Source: Paenibacillus alvei
GTDB lineage: Bacteria > Bacillota > Bacilli > Paenibacillales > NBRC-103111
NCBI GenBank assembly: GCA_945881905.1
Contig: CAMCVV010000001.1
Coordinates: forward strand, 84,983 to 133,738
Reading direction: 5' to 3'
Length of the DNA stretch: 48,756 nt
Part shown: positions 35,350 to 44,671 of the stretch, piece by piece
Numbering within the stretch: position 1 is the first letter of the stretch
Layout of the letters: each line of letters starts with the position of its first letter
Program-made: the position numbers and the translations under genes
Notes under the pieces: model-generated
The model's input: only the letters and a program-made list of their open reading frames with translations
Database searches by the model: none
What the model was told of the DNA's origin: nothing

Positions 35350-36438
35350 ATGTCCAAACGTGCTTATAATTTCAATGCAGGGCCTGCAGCTTTGCCATTA
35401 GAAGTTCTGCAGCAAGCACAACAGGAGTTTGTCGAGTATCAGAACATCGGTATGTCCATTATGGAAATATCTCATCGTAGTTCTGAATATGAGAAATTGA
35501 ATGACGAGACACAGGATCTATTCAAACAGTTGTACCTAATTCCAGATGGCTACAAAGTCCTTTTCTTACAAGGGGGAGCAAGTGCACAATTCGCGATGTT
35601 TCCGATGAATTTCCTGCATGCAGGTCAAGTAGGTAGTTATGTAATGACGGGGTCATGGGCCGACAAAGCTATCAAGGAAGCAAAGTGTTACGGTGAAGTG
35701 CATGTAGCTGCTAGCTCGGAAGAACAAAAATTCGGGAAAATTCCTGATTTGCAAGACATTCACATTCATCCGCAATCTGCATATTTACACATCACTTCAA
35801 ATGAAACAATCGAAGGTGCACAATACGCAGCTTATCCCAATAGCCAAGTACCGCTAATTGCCGATTGTTCCAGTGATATATTATCGAGGCCTATGAATAT
35901 TTCACAATTTTCGATGATTTACGCAGGAGCGCAAAAAAACCTTGGTCCTTCTGGAGTAACAGTCGTGATCATTAAAGAAGACATGTTAACGCATATTGCG
36001 AAAAACATCCCTGTCATTTATCGATATGATACACATGCGAAGAACAATTCGCTGTATCACACACCACCGGTGTATTCGATTTATATCATGAATCTCGTCC
36101 TCAAATGGATTAAGAATCAAGGCGGTTTATCTGTTGTTCATCAAAATAATATCCATAAATCCGCTTTGATCTATCGAAGAATTGATCAAAGCGATGGATT
36201 TTATCGTGGAACTGTGGACGCAAGTAGTCGCTCGATCATGAACATTACATTTAGACTCCCTACCCAGGAACTTGAAGAGCTATTCGCTGATGAGTCACTT
36301 AAGCAAGGTTTCGTTGGTCTCAAAGGTCACCGCAGCGTTGGAGGTATTCGCGCATCGACATATAACGCAGTGCCTTTACAATCTTGTGAAGCCTTAACAC
36401 AATTCATGAATGATTTTCAAAATAAACATCAGACATAA
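35350..36438 (+). CDS. serC: Phosphoserine aminotransferase
   Basis: A 362-residue class V PLP aminotransferase that converts 3-phosphohydroxypyruvate to phosphoserine. Landmarks are YNFNAGPAALPLEVL, IMEISHRSSEYEKLN, FLQGGASAQFAMFPMN, ADCSSDILSRP, the Schiff-base lysine in YAGAQKNLGPSG, the RYDTHAKNNSLYHTPP substrate loop, and C-terminal LKGHRSVGGIRASTYNA. Length is normal. A clear terminator follows. Confidence 0.96.
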   Translation: MSKRAYNFNAGPAALPLEVLQQAQQEFVEYQNIGMSIMEISHRSSEYEKLNDETQDLFKQLYLIPDGYKVLFLQGGASAQFAMFPMNFLHAGQVGSYVMTGSWADKAIKEAKCYGEVHVAASSEEQKFGKIPDLQDIHIHPQSAYLHITSNETIEGAQYAAYPNSQVPLIADCSSDILSRPMNISQFSMIYAGAQKNLGPSGVTVVIIKEDMLTHIAKNIPVIYRYDTHAKNNSLYHTPPVYSIYIMNLVLKWIKNQGGLSVVHQNNIHKSALIYRRIDQSDGFYRGTVDASSRSIMNITFRLPTQELEELFADESLKQGFVGLKGHRSVGGIRASTYNAVPLQSCEALTQFMNDFQNKHQT

Positions 36439-36461
36439 CGGATCCTATTGACGAATCAAAT

Positions 36462-36490
36462 CCCAGTTGAATGGATAAACTGGGTTTTTT
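36462..36490 (+). terminator. Terminator after serC
   Basis: CCCAGTT (36462-36468) pairs with AACTGGG (36478-36484), then six T. Confidence 0.85.
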
Positions 36491-36558
36491 CATTTTAAGT
36501 TTAATCCGGCTGTAATTTGATTATAATAGAAAGACATAGATAGGGTGAATCAGGTAGG

Positions 36559-37023
36559 ATGACTTTCCACATTGTACTCGTAGAACCGGAAATCCCAGCC
36601 AATACAGGTAATATTGCTCGAACATGTGCAGCCACAGGTACTTACTTGCATTTAGTGCAACCATTAGGTTTTCAAATTAATGACAAAACATTAAAGAGAG
36701 CAGGACTCGATTATTGGGACTCCGTACAAATCGCTTACCACGATAGCTTGGATGAAGTATTGACCGCGTACCATCAGCATCGATTTTTCTTTGCTACTAC
36801 GAAAGCAGTCAAACGATATACCGACTTTACATTTCAAGACAATGATTTTTTTGTTTTCGGGAAAGAAACCAAAGGGCTAGCTCCTGAAATTATAGAAGCG
36901 CATCCAGATTCAATCATGCGTTTGCCGATGGCAAGTGAAATTCGTTCGTTGAACCTTTCTAATTCTGTAGCCATCATATTGTACGAAGGACTACGTCAAA
37001 TGCAATTTTCGGGACTACAATGA
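36559..37023 (+). CDS. trmL: tRNA (cytidine/uridine-34 2'-O)-methyltransferase
   Basis: A 154-residue SPOUT-fold enzyme (TrmL/YibK/CspR), which uses SAM to methylate the wobble ribose of leucine tRNAs. Family signs are the N-terminal VEPEIPANTGNIARTC, KRAGLDYWD, FVFGKETKGLAPEII and the knotted C-terminal RLPMASEIRSLNLSNSVAI. A TATAAT lies 31 bases upstream with a poor -35. Confidence 0.95.
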   Translation: MTFHIVLVEPEIPANTGNIARTCAATGTYLHLVQPLGFQINDKTLKRAGLDYWDSVQIAYHDSLDEVLTAYHQHRFFFATTKAVKRYTDFTFQDNDFFVFGKETKGLAPEIIEAHPDSIMRLPMASEIRSLNLSNSVAIILYEGLRQMQFSGLQ

Positions 37024-37161
37024 GCATAATGGTTTGAAAATTTTTTTTAAAAAAAATAAAAATTAGCAGGAATTATCAATCATATAGCGAATTATAGGCA
37101 TATGTACCATTAATTGTTTTTTGGAAATTGGGTTAATTATATAAAGTGAGAGGTGTATCTG

Positions 37162-37419
37162 ATGATGAAGCCAGCAGGAGTGGTTCGTAAAGTCGACCAA
37201 CTTGGACGAATCGTTCTACCTAAATCCTTGCGAAAACGTTATTTAATGAATGAGGGAGACCCTGTAGAAATTCTTGTCCAAGGGGATCATATTATTCTTG
37301 AACGTTATCGTCCAAAATGTGTTTTTTGTGGAAATATGGATATGGTTAGTGATTTTAAAGAACGCCATGTTTGTGGATTTTGTGTCAAAGAAATGTATGC
37401 TTTGAAATCTAATTTATAA
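37162..37419 (+). CDS. AbrB/SpoVT-family regulator with C-terminal Cys-pair motif
   Basis: An 85-residue protein. The swapped-hairpin AbrB DNA-binding domain covers about 1-50 (GVVRKVDQLGRIVLPKSLRK, GDPVEILVQGDHIILERY). The tail has two Cys pairs (CVFCGN and CGFC), a likely zinc ribbon replacing the usual AbrB multimerisation domain. This form is familiar from Paenibacillus. It is a likely transition-state or sporulation regulator. Start ATG 37162 follows AGAGGTG; an in-frame GTG at 37153 overlaps that site. Confidence 0.88.
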   Translation: MMKPAGVVRKVDQLGRIVLPKSLRKRYLMNEGDPVEILVQGDHIILERYRPKCVFCGNMDMVSDFKERHVCGFCVKEMYALKSNL

Positions 37420-37435
37420 GTATGAGTTTAAGTAG

Positions 37436-37480
37436 AAAAGCACCGCGCTTATCCTGAGATAAGCGCGGTGCTTTTTGTCT
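37436..37480. terminator. Strong hairpin terminator after the AbrB-like gene
   Basis: Perfect 18-bp stem (37436-37453 with 37458-37475) around CTGA, with A4 before and T5 after, so it works in both directions. Confidence 0.92.
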
Positions 37481-37526
37481 TTTCCTTCAGATGAGAGAAC
37501 CCATCATCGTTGATATGAATACTTTA

Positions 37527-37625
37527 TTAGAGTCCTTTGGTTTTATCATCATTGTAAGCTGCAAAAAGCATCGCGGCGACCATCAAAACAAACACAACGA
37601 CCACTAACCAAAAAGTAATAGACAT
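37527..37625 (-). CDS. 32-residue single-span membrane peptide
   Basis: A small open frame reading MSITFWLVVVVFVLMVAAML followed by a short polar tail (FAAYNDDKTKGL). It has one clear hydrophobic helix (about 4-22) with a charged C-terminus. GGGGGTG lies nine bases before the ATG. It sits between the AbrB-like terminator and the YesN-type regulator, on the same strand as the latter, 104 bases after its stop. I do not recognise it; a regulatory membrane peptide is possible. Confidence 0.5.
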   Translation of the reverse strand: MSITFWLVVVVFVLMVAAMLFAAYNDDKTKGL

Positions 37626-37729
37626 CGATGCACACCCCCTGACCGTTATCTCATAGAACGTTGTTTGAGGCAATCGTTCAATTAACTATATTATATCGAA
37701 ATGCGTGAAGAAAAGAAAATAAGAAGTTG

Positions 37730-39358
37730 TCAAATTGATGTGTTTTGTTTCCGAAATTGATTTGGTGAAACACCGGCAATCTTTTTGAAAACCTTGCTAA
37801 AATATTTGACATCCGGATATCCAACTTCTTCAGCGATTTGTGCGATACGAAGATGAGGATTAAGTAATAAAAGCTTTGATTTTTCAATTCGAAATCGACT
37901 CATATAATCTGAAAAGTTGACTTTGAACTCTTGTTTAAACTTTCGGGAAATGTATTCACGGCTTATAAAGAACTGATTAGAAATATGTTGCAGTGTGAGA
38001 TTTTCTTGATAATGCTTCTCAATGTATGAACAGATTTCATAAATGACTTTATTTTCTTTGTGTTGGTGTTGCAGAAGCAATTGAGATAATTGGTGGAATC
38101 CCAAGATAAGTTGCTCTTTCCATTTTGATAGGGAAAGCAAGCCTTGCTCATCTGCAATAAGGGACAGCTGCTGCGAATCCTCATACAAGGTATTCATCAG
38201 GTCGGTATCTTCGACATGAGTCAGTAATTCTTGCATCCAACGCTGTCTGATGATATGGAAATCCTTCCACCATCGCTCTACTTGTTCTGCAGTAATCAGC
38301 GGTTGTTTGCATAAAGTTTGAATCCAATGATCGACAACTTCTTCGATGTGAGCTTTGTGACCACTTTGCATTGCTAAGTGAAACCGGTCTGCATAATCGT
38401 TGAATTGCAAACGAGAAACAACTTTATTTTCTTGGAGGGTTAATGTATGAATCCATGTTTGACGATGGAGCATATCTCTTTGTTTTAGAGCTAAAGAAGC
38501 TTCATGATAAGAGGTTTTGAGATCATGCGGAAATGAGTGAATATGGCCTAACCCAAAGTCTAACTTAAAACCATAAGTGTGATGTATGGCTTGATTCATT
38601 TCATTGAGAACATTCACAGCGGGAGGGGATTCCTTCCAGATATATAGAATGATCTCATATTCGTTATGCCAATTACGAAAAGCTACTCCACTTTTATTCT
38701 TGAGGAGTAATTCGTTGCATATATTCATCAGAGAAAAAAACAGCAAATCCACATCATGATCAAATTTTTGTAAGTATGTGGCATGCAAAAACGCGATAGT
38801 GATTACACTTACACGCGAGCATAGGGTGGCTTCTGGAAGTGCGAATTGATGATTAAGCAAGTAAGTTACGGTACGGACATGGTGAGCATCTTGTGTAAAG
38901 TCAGATAGGAGTTTGTCCCCATACATAGGCCGCATTTGATTCATTTCAATATTTCGTTGCAATTGCTGCTTTCTCGCAACCTCGTCTTTTTGCCAACTCG
39001 ATATGGCTTTTGTTAAGGCTTCATGAAGTACATCTCCATCAATCGGTTTAAGAATATAATCTCGACCACCATAGTGAATCGTATCCCGCAACAAAGTGAA
39101 ATCATTATGACCACTAATGACAATTGTTTTGCTTTCAGGAGCGTAGCGTTGTATCCACTCGAGAAGTTCAGCACCAGGAATATGAGGCATCATCATATCC
39201 GTGAAAATAATTTCAGGTTTTTGTTGTTGTATAATCTCAATCGCTGCTTGACCATCTGAAGCTTCGAAGATTTCCTCAATCGGATACAGATCCCATTGGA
39301 TTAATAAGCGAATCACATCACGCACATGTTTTTCATCGTCGACAATGAGTAGTTTCAT
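37730..39358 (-). CDS. YesN-type response regulator (receiver plus AraC-type DNA-binding domain)
   Basis: A 542-residue regulator. The receiver is at 1-120 with phosphoacceptor Asp54 (IIFTDMMMPHIPGAELL) and Lys in ILKPIDG. A long helical middle (about 130-430) of the YesN type follows, then an AraC double helix-turn-helix (about 440-540; NLTLQHISNQFFISREYISR and IAEEVGYPDVKYFSKVFKK). It overlaps the kinase gene by four bases (ATGA) and lies divergent from a sugar ABC operon, which it probably activates. Confidence 0.93.
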   Translation of the reverse strand: MKLLIVDDEKHVRDVIRLLIQWDLYPIEEIFEASDGQAAIEIIQQQKPEIIFTDMMMPHIPGAELLEWIQRYAPESKTIVISGHNDFTLLRDTIHYGGRDYILKPIDGDVLHEALTKAISSWQKDEVARKQQLQRNIEMNQMRPMYGDKLLSDFTQDAHHVRTVTYLLNHQFALPEATLCSRVSVITIAFLHATYLQKFDHDVDLLFFSLMNICNELLLKNKSGVAFRNWHNEYEIILYIWKESPPAVNVLNEMNQAIHHTYGFKLDFGLGHIHSFPHDLKTSYHEASLALKQRDMLHRQTWIHTLTLQENKVVSRLQFNDYADRFHLAMQSGHKAHIEEVVDHWIQTLCKQPLITAEQVERWWKDFHIIRQRWMQELLTHVEDTDLMNTLYEDSQQLSLIADEQGLLSLSKWKEQLILGFHQLSQLLLQHQHKENKVIYEICSYIEKHYQENLTLQHISNQFFISREYISRKFKQEFKVNFSDYMSRFRIEKSKLLLLNPHLRIAQIAEEVGYPDVKYFSKVFKKIAGVSPNQFRKQNTSI

Positions 39359-41145
39359 GGTTGGATTTCCTTCTTTTGTAGAGGAATCGTCATCTCTACT
39401 CGTGTACCATGGGGGGTTCGTTTGTTAAGTCGTAGACATGCTTCGCTACCAAAATAAAGTTCAATTCGAGATAAAATATTGCTTAGTCCAATCCCATCCT
39501 GTGAATTCTTCAAATCGAGAGATTCCTGAATCAGATGTAACTGTTCATCGGGAACACCTTGTCCATTATCTTCGATAGAAATGTGTAACATTGTACGCTG
39601 ATCTTCATGCTGAATTGAGATAGTAATGGATAACCACCCTTTACTTTGGCTAGGATCAAAGCCATGTTTGAAATAGTTTTCGACGATCGGCTGTATGATC
39701 ATTTTGGGCACACGTATATGTGTCGTATTCTCAGCAATATGCCACTCGACATCGAACTGGTTCTCGAATCGTTGCATCTGCAACGAGAGATAAGCGCGTA
39801 CGTGTTCAATTTCCTTTTCGAGAAGAACTGAAGTTTCGTTCGTATTCATACCATACCGCATGATCTTAGCTAAAGAGTTAATTAGGTTATACATATGCGG
39901 TGCATTATGCTGAAGGGCAAGCGTACCAATTGATTGGAGCGCATTGTTCATAAAATGAGGATTCATTTGTGCTTGTAAAGCTTTGAGCTGATTCGTTCTA
40001 TTGGCTAACTTCAAACGATATTCTCTATGGATGAGTTGGTTAATGTATCGCATCATCCGATTAAACTGATCAGCAAGCATTCCTATTTCATCACTTCGAT
40101 GGAGACTGATATGAACATTCATATTCCCCGATTGAATCTCAGACATGTACTGAGTCAGTTTTTGAATGGGTGTTGTAAATCGATGAGAAATAAATAAAGT
40201 GCCAGCAATCGCAAGAGGTAAGAAAAGCAAAAAAACAAGTAAATGAATAAATATCAATTGACGAGCATGTTGAAATAGCCAATCATACGGAATACGTTTG
40301 ACGATAACCCAATCCACATCATTCACTGATATTTTCTCGTACATGTGTATGCCATTGAATGATTCACTCGTCCACGGGAAAGTTCCGCGGCTATTTCCAC
40401 GGCTATGGATTTCTGATACCCATTCTTCTTCTAGAATGGATCCCCACTCATTTGCATCAGGACTATAGATGACGCTCCCTCGATCATCGATGATGTACAG
40501 CTCTTCTTCACCGCGCGTATAAAGCTGCTCGCAAATAGATTGAATGAGGTCTAATTTGACATCAATAGCTAATAACCCAATCTCTTTGGGAAGAAGTGCA
40601 TTCACAATCGGACGGTACACGGAAATCACAGTTTCAGGTCGTTGATAGGGGTAACGGTTAGCAAGGGAACCATTACTCAAATGAGGAGGTAGAATGAAAA
40701 ATTGTTTACGACTTGTAATGTTTCCTGGCAATTGAGGTTCTACGTTATAAGCGCGTTGCAATATGCCGCTTGTGACTAAGAAAGAGCGACGACTGGCATA
40801 TGCATATAAATAAACTTGATAAATATCTTGGATCGAATTTGATATGTATTGCATGGATCGAAAAATTTCTTGATCACTCAGATAATCAATTGTAGGTAGT
40901 TGTAAATTTTGATAGACAAGTTCATCTTTATAGATCGTTAGTGAAGTTAATAATAAGCTGTCTATATATGTGACGAGGTTATTTTTCCCTTGTTGAATCA
41001 AACTCATGTTAGATGAGATCGCTTGATCAATCATGTAATTTTTGGTTAATTGATAGGTAATACACAGCGAAGTAACGAATGGGACAAGTGTGATCAGCAA
41101 AATAAAAAGTATTAATTTATGACGCAAACTATGCCTTATACTCAT
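39355..41145 (-). CDS. YesM-type sensor histidine kinase
   Basis: A 596-residue membrane kinase. TM1 at about 11-33 and TM2 at about 297-319 enclose a 260-residue extracellular Cache-like sensor. HAMP (about 320-372) leads to the His_kinase (LytS/YesM) domain with the phosphoacceptor His397 in LQAQMNPHFMNNALQSIG, then the ATPase domain with VENYFKHGF, EDNGQGVP and a GIGLSNILSRI G2 box. It probably senses an extracellular carbohydrate or its binding protein for the divergent ABC operon. Confidence 0.93.
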   Translation of the reverse strand: MSIRHSLRHKLILFILLITLVPFVTSLCITYQLTKNYMIDQAISSNMSLIQQGKNNLVTYIDSLLLTSLTIYKDELVYQNLQLPTIDYLSDQEIFRSMQYISNSIQDIYQVYLYAYASRRSFLVTSGILQRAYNVEPQLPGNITSRKQFFILPPHLSNGSLANRYPYQRPETVISVYRPIVNALLPKEIGLLAIDVKLDLIQSICEQLYTRGEEELYIIDDRGSVIYSPDANEWGSILEEEWVSEIHSRGNSRGTFPWTSESFNGIHMYEKISVNDVDWVIVKRIPYDWLFQHARQLIFIHLLVFLLFLPLAIAGTLFISHRFTTPIQKLTQYMSEIQSGNMNVHISLHRSDEIGMLADQFNRMMRYINQLIHREYRLKLANRTNQLKALQAQMNPHFMNNALQSIGTLALQHNAPHMYNLINSLAKIMRYGMNTNETSVLLEKEIEHVRAYLSLQMQRFENQFDVEWHIAENTTHIRVPKMIIQPIVENYFKHGFDPSQSKGWLSITISIQHEDQRTMLHISIEDNGQGVPDEQLHLIQESLDLKNSQDGIGLSNILSRIELYFGSEACLRLNKRTPHGTRVEMTIPLQKKEIQP

Positions 41146-41276
41146 AGAATAATCCTTAAATACTAATATTTGTTAATATTATATCATCATTCATCAATAT
41201 ATTCCACCTCTTATGTCACTTCTTTCAGTTTTAACCAACTCGGTGATATTTTATACTTTTGATAAGGAAGTATAGT

Positions 41277-41288
41277 CTTGCATGCAAG
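41277..41288. promoter_or_regulatory. 12-bp palindrome in the divergent kinase/permease control region
   Basis: CTTGCATGCAAG is perfectly self-complementary, 40 bases before the permease start and 131 bases before the kinase start. It could be an operator; no matching second site was noticed. Confidence 0.35.
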
Positions 41289-41327
41289 TGTAGATCATGA
41301 ATAAAGAAAGCGAGGCGCGCGATACAA

Positions 41328-42242
41328 TTGAATCCTATCCTACTAAAGATTCCAACTAAGAAACAACAAAGAAAATTATTCGATTATTTGCATCAAACCG
41401 TATTTGTTGGTCCAGCACTTCTCTTTTTTACTGTGATCATGATCGTACCATTCGCGATGAGTATATTTTACTCATTTACAGAATGGAATGGAGTTACAGC
41501 GAACGTCACTTTTAATGGGCTTGATAATTTCAAGCACATTCTTTTCAACGACATCGATTATCGCAATGCGTTTTGGTTTACAACTCGATTTACGATAGCT
41601 AGTGTATTGTTTACAAATGTATTAGGTTTTTTACTTGCTTTATTATTAACGCAATATCTCAAATCCAGAAACGTACTGAGAACGATTTTTTTTATGCCTA
41701 ATGTTATTGGAGGTCTACTATTAGGATTTATTTGGCAATTCATTTTTGTGAAAGGATTCGCTACGATTGGTGAGTTAACAAAGATTAGTTTCTTTGAATT
41801 GCCGTGGCTTGGTGATGCGCCAACATCTTTTTGGGCGCTTGTGATTGTTAGTGTGTGGCAAGGATCAGGGTACATGATGATTATTTATATTGCTGCATTG
41901 ATGAATGTTCCCAAAGAAATGGTCGAAGCTGCACGAATCGATGGCGTGAGTCGATTACAAATGATGAGAAAGATCACGATACCACTGATTATGCCCGCTA
42001 TTACGGTATGTTTATTTCTTACCATTTCCTGGGCATTCAAGATGTTCGATTTGAACGTCTCTTTAACAAAAGGGGGTCCATTTAATTCAACTGAATCGGT
42101 AGCTTTGAATATTTATCAAGAAGCATTTCGTAATAATCGATATGGATTAGGAACAGCTAAAGCCTTCATCTTTTTCATCGTTGTTGCTTTGATTTCTACG
42201 ATTCAAGTAGCATATACCAAGCGTAAGGAGGTTGAGGTGTAA
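41328..42242 (+). CDS. Carbohydrate ABC transporter permease (MalF/UgpA type)
   Basis: A 304-residue permease with six membrane segments and the EAA loop that contacts the ATPase (EAARIDGVSRLQMMRKITIP). N-terminal FVGPALLFFTVIMIVPFAMS and YSFTEWNGV are typical of MalF/UgpA permeases. The apparent start is TTG at 41328 with GAGG about 12 bases upstream; an in-frame stop at 41298 limits any extension. Its stop overlaps the next ATG (TAATG). Confidence 0.9.
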   Translation: MNPILLKIPTKKQQRKLFDYLHQTVFVGPALLFFTVIMIVPFAMSIFYSFTEWNGVTANVTFNGLDNFKHILFNDIDYRNAFWFTTRFTIASVLFTNVLGFLLALLLTQYLKSRNVLRTIFFMPNVIGGLLLGFIWQFIFVKGFATIGELTKISFFELPWLGDAPTSFWALVIVSVWQGSGYMMIIYIAALMNVPKEMVEAARIDGVSRLQMMRKITIPLIMPAITVCLFLTISWAFKMFDLNVSLTKGGPFNSTESVALNIYQEAFRNNRYGLGTAKAFIFFIVVALISTIQVAYTKRKEVEV

Positions 42243-43078
42243 TGGGGGCAGAAAAAAGTTATAATGCTCAGTTATTATTTCTTGAAATACTGGGAATCCT
42301 GTTAGCAATGATTTTCTTAGTCCCCTTCTACTTTGTCATCGTCAACTCAATGAAGTCGTACGCAGATTTAGTGATCGACACAGCGAGTCTCCCTAAGAGT
42401 TTCTACTTGGATAACTACATCAAAGTATGGGAGATTATGAAGTTTCCTAAAATGTTCATCAATTCACTCATTATTACTGTTGGAAGTAATATAGGACTTG
42501 TCTTCATCAGCTCAATGGCGGCATATCGTATGGTAAGAAAATCATCACGATTCAATCAGATGATATTCCTGGCTTTTGTTGCTGCGATGGTTATCCCATT
42601 CCAGTCGATTATGATTCCATTGGTTCGGGTTGCGAATGAATTATACATTCTCGACAGTCAAATCGGACTTATGATTTGTTACTTCGGATTTGGTGTATCA
42701 CTCAATGTATTTTTATTTCATGGATTTATGAAATCGATTCCGATCGAAATTGAGGAATCCGCACATGTAGATGGCAGTTCACCTTACGGGGTATTTTGGC
42801 GTATTGTATTTCCGCTCCTTAAACCTATGACGATTACGATCATTATTTTAAACACCTTATGGATATGGAACGATTATTTGTTGCCTTACCTAGTATTATC
42901 TAGCCCTGAATTCCGCACGATCCCATTAGCCACGTTCTCGTTCTTCGGTCAATATACCAAGCAATGGGATCTGGCATTAGCTGCACTTGTGTTAGGTATT
43001 CTTCCGATCATTATCTTTTTCTTAAGTTTGCAAAAACACATTATCGAAGGAATCACTTCTGGAGCTGTAAAAGGATAA
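42242..43078 (+). CDS. Carbohydrate ABC transporter permease (MalG/UgpE type)
   Basis: A 278-residue partner permease. The EAA-type loop is EESAHVDGSSPYGVFWRIVFP; the motif TASLPKSFYLDNYIKV after TM1 and the final ALAALVLGILPIIIFFLSLQ are characteristic. One-base overlap with the first permease indicates coupled translation. No ATP-binding subunit is encoded nearby, so a shared MsmX-like ATPase elsewhere is likely. Confidence 0.9.
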   Translation: MGAEKSYNAQLLFLEILGILLAMIFLVPFYFVIVNSMKSYADLVIDTASLPKSFYLDNYIKVWEIMKFPKMFINSLIITVGSNIGLVFISSMAAYRMVRKSSRFNQMIFLAFVAAMVIPFQSIMIPLVRVANELYILDSQIGLMICYFGFGVSLNVFLFHGFMKSIPIEIEESAHVDGSSPYGVFWRIVFPLLKPMTITIIILNTLWIWNDYLLPYLVLSSPEFRTIPLATFSFFGQYTKQWDLALAALVLGILPIIIFFLSLQKHIIEGITSGAVKG

Positions 43079-43229
43079 CATGTTACACCATACTGTTCAA
43101 CATCGTCTGTGTTATGGGTTTACGTTATTGTTTAAGATAAATGAGTGTGAACAGCTGATTTCTGTTCACGAACACGATGGTTCAAAGAACCTAAGTGATT
43201 TTTACAAAGAAAAGGGAGGAACTTAGTTC

Positions 43230-44531
43230 ATGAAAAGATTTACAAAGCTTAGTCTGATTGTTGCGTTGGTGTTATCTTTATTCGCTGTAGGGTGTGCAAA
43301 GAAAGATGATACAACTGCATCACCGAATCCTACAAATGCTACTGGGGGGGAAGCAAAGGAAGTTACACTGAAAATTTTCCAATTCAAGGTTGAGATTGCA
43401 GATCAATTGTCCAAGCTCGTCGCAGAGTATCAAAAAGAAAACCCTAATGTAAAAATTCAAGTCGATACCGTTGGCGGCGGAGCTGACTATGGTGCGGCGT
43501 TACTTGCTAAATTTAATTCGAATGATAAACCCGACATATTTAATAACGGTGGATTTTCTGACTTAGATAAATGGATCGAGAATTTAGAAGATTTAAGTAA
43601 TGAGCCTTGGGTGAAAGATCTCGTTGATGTAGCCAAAGAACCAATGACCAAAGATGGTAAATTATATGGTCAACCGTTAAATCTTGAAGGATATGGTTTC
43701 TTATACAACAAAGATCTTTTTGCTAAAGCAGGCATTACAGATACACCGAAAACACTAACGCAACTTGAAGATGCAGCTAAGAAACTGCAAGCCGCTGGTA
43801 TTCAACCATTTGTTAATGGGTATGGAGAGTGGTGGGTACTAGGTAATCACTTCGTGAATATCCCATTCGCACAACAACCTGATTCGAATGCATTCATCGA
43901 TGGACTGAATAAAGGAACAGCAAAAATACCTGGTAATAAAGCATTTGAAGACTGGGTGAAACTATTTGATCTCCAGATCGCATATGGCAACAAAAACCCA
44001 CTTCAAACGGATTACAATACCCAAGTCACAGATTTTGCTACAGGCAAAGCTGCGATGACACAACAAGGCAATTGGACTCAAGTGAAAATTACTGAAACAA
44101 ATCCAGACATCAATATCGGCTTCCTACCTATGCCAATCAGTGATGACGCACAGGCTAATGATAAATTACCTGTTGGTGTACCGAATAACTGGGTAATCAA
44201 TAAAAATTCAGAAGTTAAAGACGAAGCCAAGAAATTCTTGAACTGGATGGTCACATCTGAAATCGGGAAAAAATACATCACAGAAGAATTCAAATTCATT
44301 CCAGCTTTCAAAAACATCCCTGCAGATGCAAAAGTCCTTGGGCCGTTAGCTGCAGATATTATTGCATATAGTAAAGAAGGAAAAACAATCAGTTGGAATT
44401 GGTTTAAATTCCCTGGCGGAGAAGCAACAAGTAAGAAATTTGGCGATATCATGCAAGCTTATATTGCTAAATCAAAAACCAAAGATCAAATGTTGAATGA
44501 ATTCCAAACCACATGGGATAGTTTGAAATAA
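43230..44531 (+). CDS. ABC transporter sugar-binding lipoprotein
   Basis: A 433-residue extracellular solute-binding protein (family 1 type). The N-terminus is a lipoprotein signal with lipobox AVGC (Cys22) and a Thr/Asn-rich linker. The mature part has VEIADQLSKLVAEYQKENP, KPDIFNNGGFSDLDKW, YGQPLNLEGYGFLYNKDLF and GKAAMTQQGNW, all typical of sugar-binding lobes. It feeds the two permeases just upstream. GGGAGGAAC precedes the ATG. Ligand unknown. Confidence 0.92.
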   Translation: MKRFTKLSLIVALVLSLFAVGCAKKDDTTASPNPTNATGGEAKEVTLKIFQFKVEIADQLSKLVAEYQKENPNVKIQVDTVGGGADYGAALLAKFNSNDKPDIFNNGGFSDLDKWIENLEDLSNEPWVKDLVDVAKEPMTKDGKLYGQPLNLEGYGFLYNKDLFAKAGITDTPKTLTQLEDAAKKLQAAGIQPFVNGYGEWWVLGNHFVNIPFAQQPDSNAFIDGLNKGTAKIPGNKAFEDWVKLFDLQIAYGNKNPLQTDYNTQVTDFATGKAAMTQQGNWTQVKITETNPDINIGFLPMPISDDAQANDKLPVGVPNNWVINKNSEVKDEAKKFLNWMVTSEIGKKYITEEFKFIPAFKNIPADAKVLGPLAADIIAYSKEGKTISWNWFKFPGGEATSKKFGDIMQAYIAKSKTKDQMLNEFQTTWDSLK

Positions 44532-44583
44532 TGTAAGAATCCTCATAACACAACCCTCATACAATGTATGAAGTGCAACATGC

Positions 44584-44610
44584 AACCTCAGCGAAACGCT
44601 GAGGTTTTTT
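44584..44610 (+). terminator. Terminator of the ABC operon
   Basis: AACCTCAGCG (44584-44593) pairs perfectly with CGCTGAGGTT around AAA, then T6. Confidence 0.92.
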
Positions 44611-44613
44611 GTG

Positions 44614-44642
44614 TTAACATCAAGTGAGTAAACTGTTACAAT
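44614..44642 (+). promoter_or_regulatory. Promoter of the MFS transporter gene
   Basis: TTAACA (44614-44619), 17 bases, TACAAT (44637-44642), placed directly after the ABC operon terminator. Confidence 0.65.
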
Positions 44643-44671
44643 AGAGTGAAGGTCACAATAGAACTGAGGGT

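Noticed and set aside
41297-41359. 20-residue leader peptide before the first sugar permease
   Set aside because: The frame from ATG 41297 overlaps the permease start, has no clear ribosome binding site and shows no codon pattern typical of a leader peptide.
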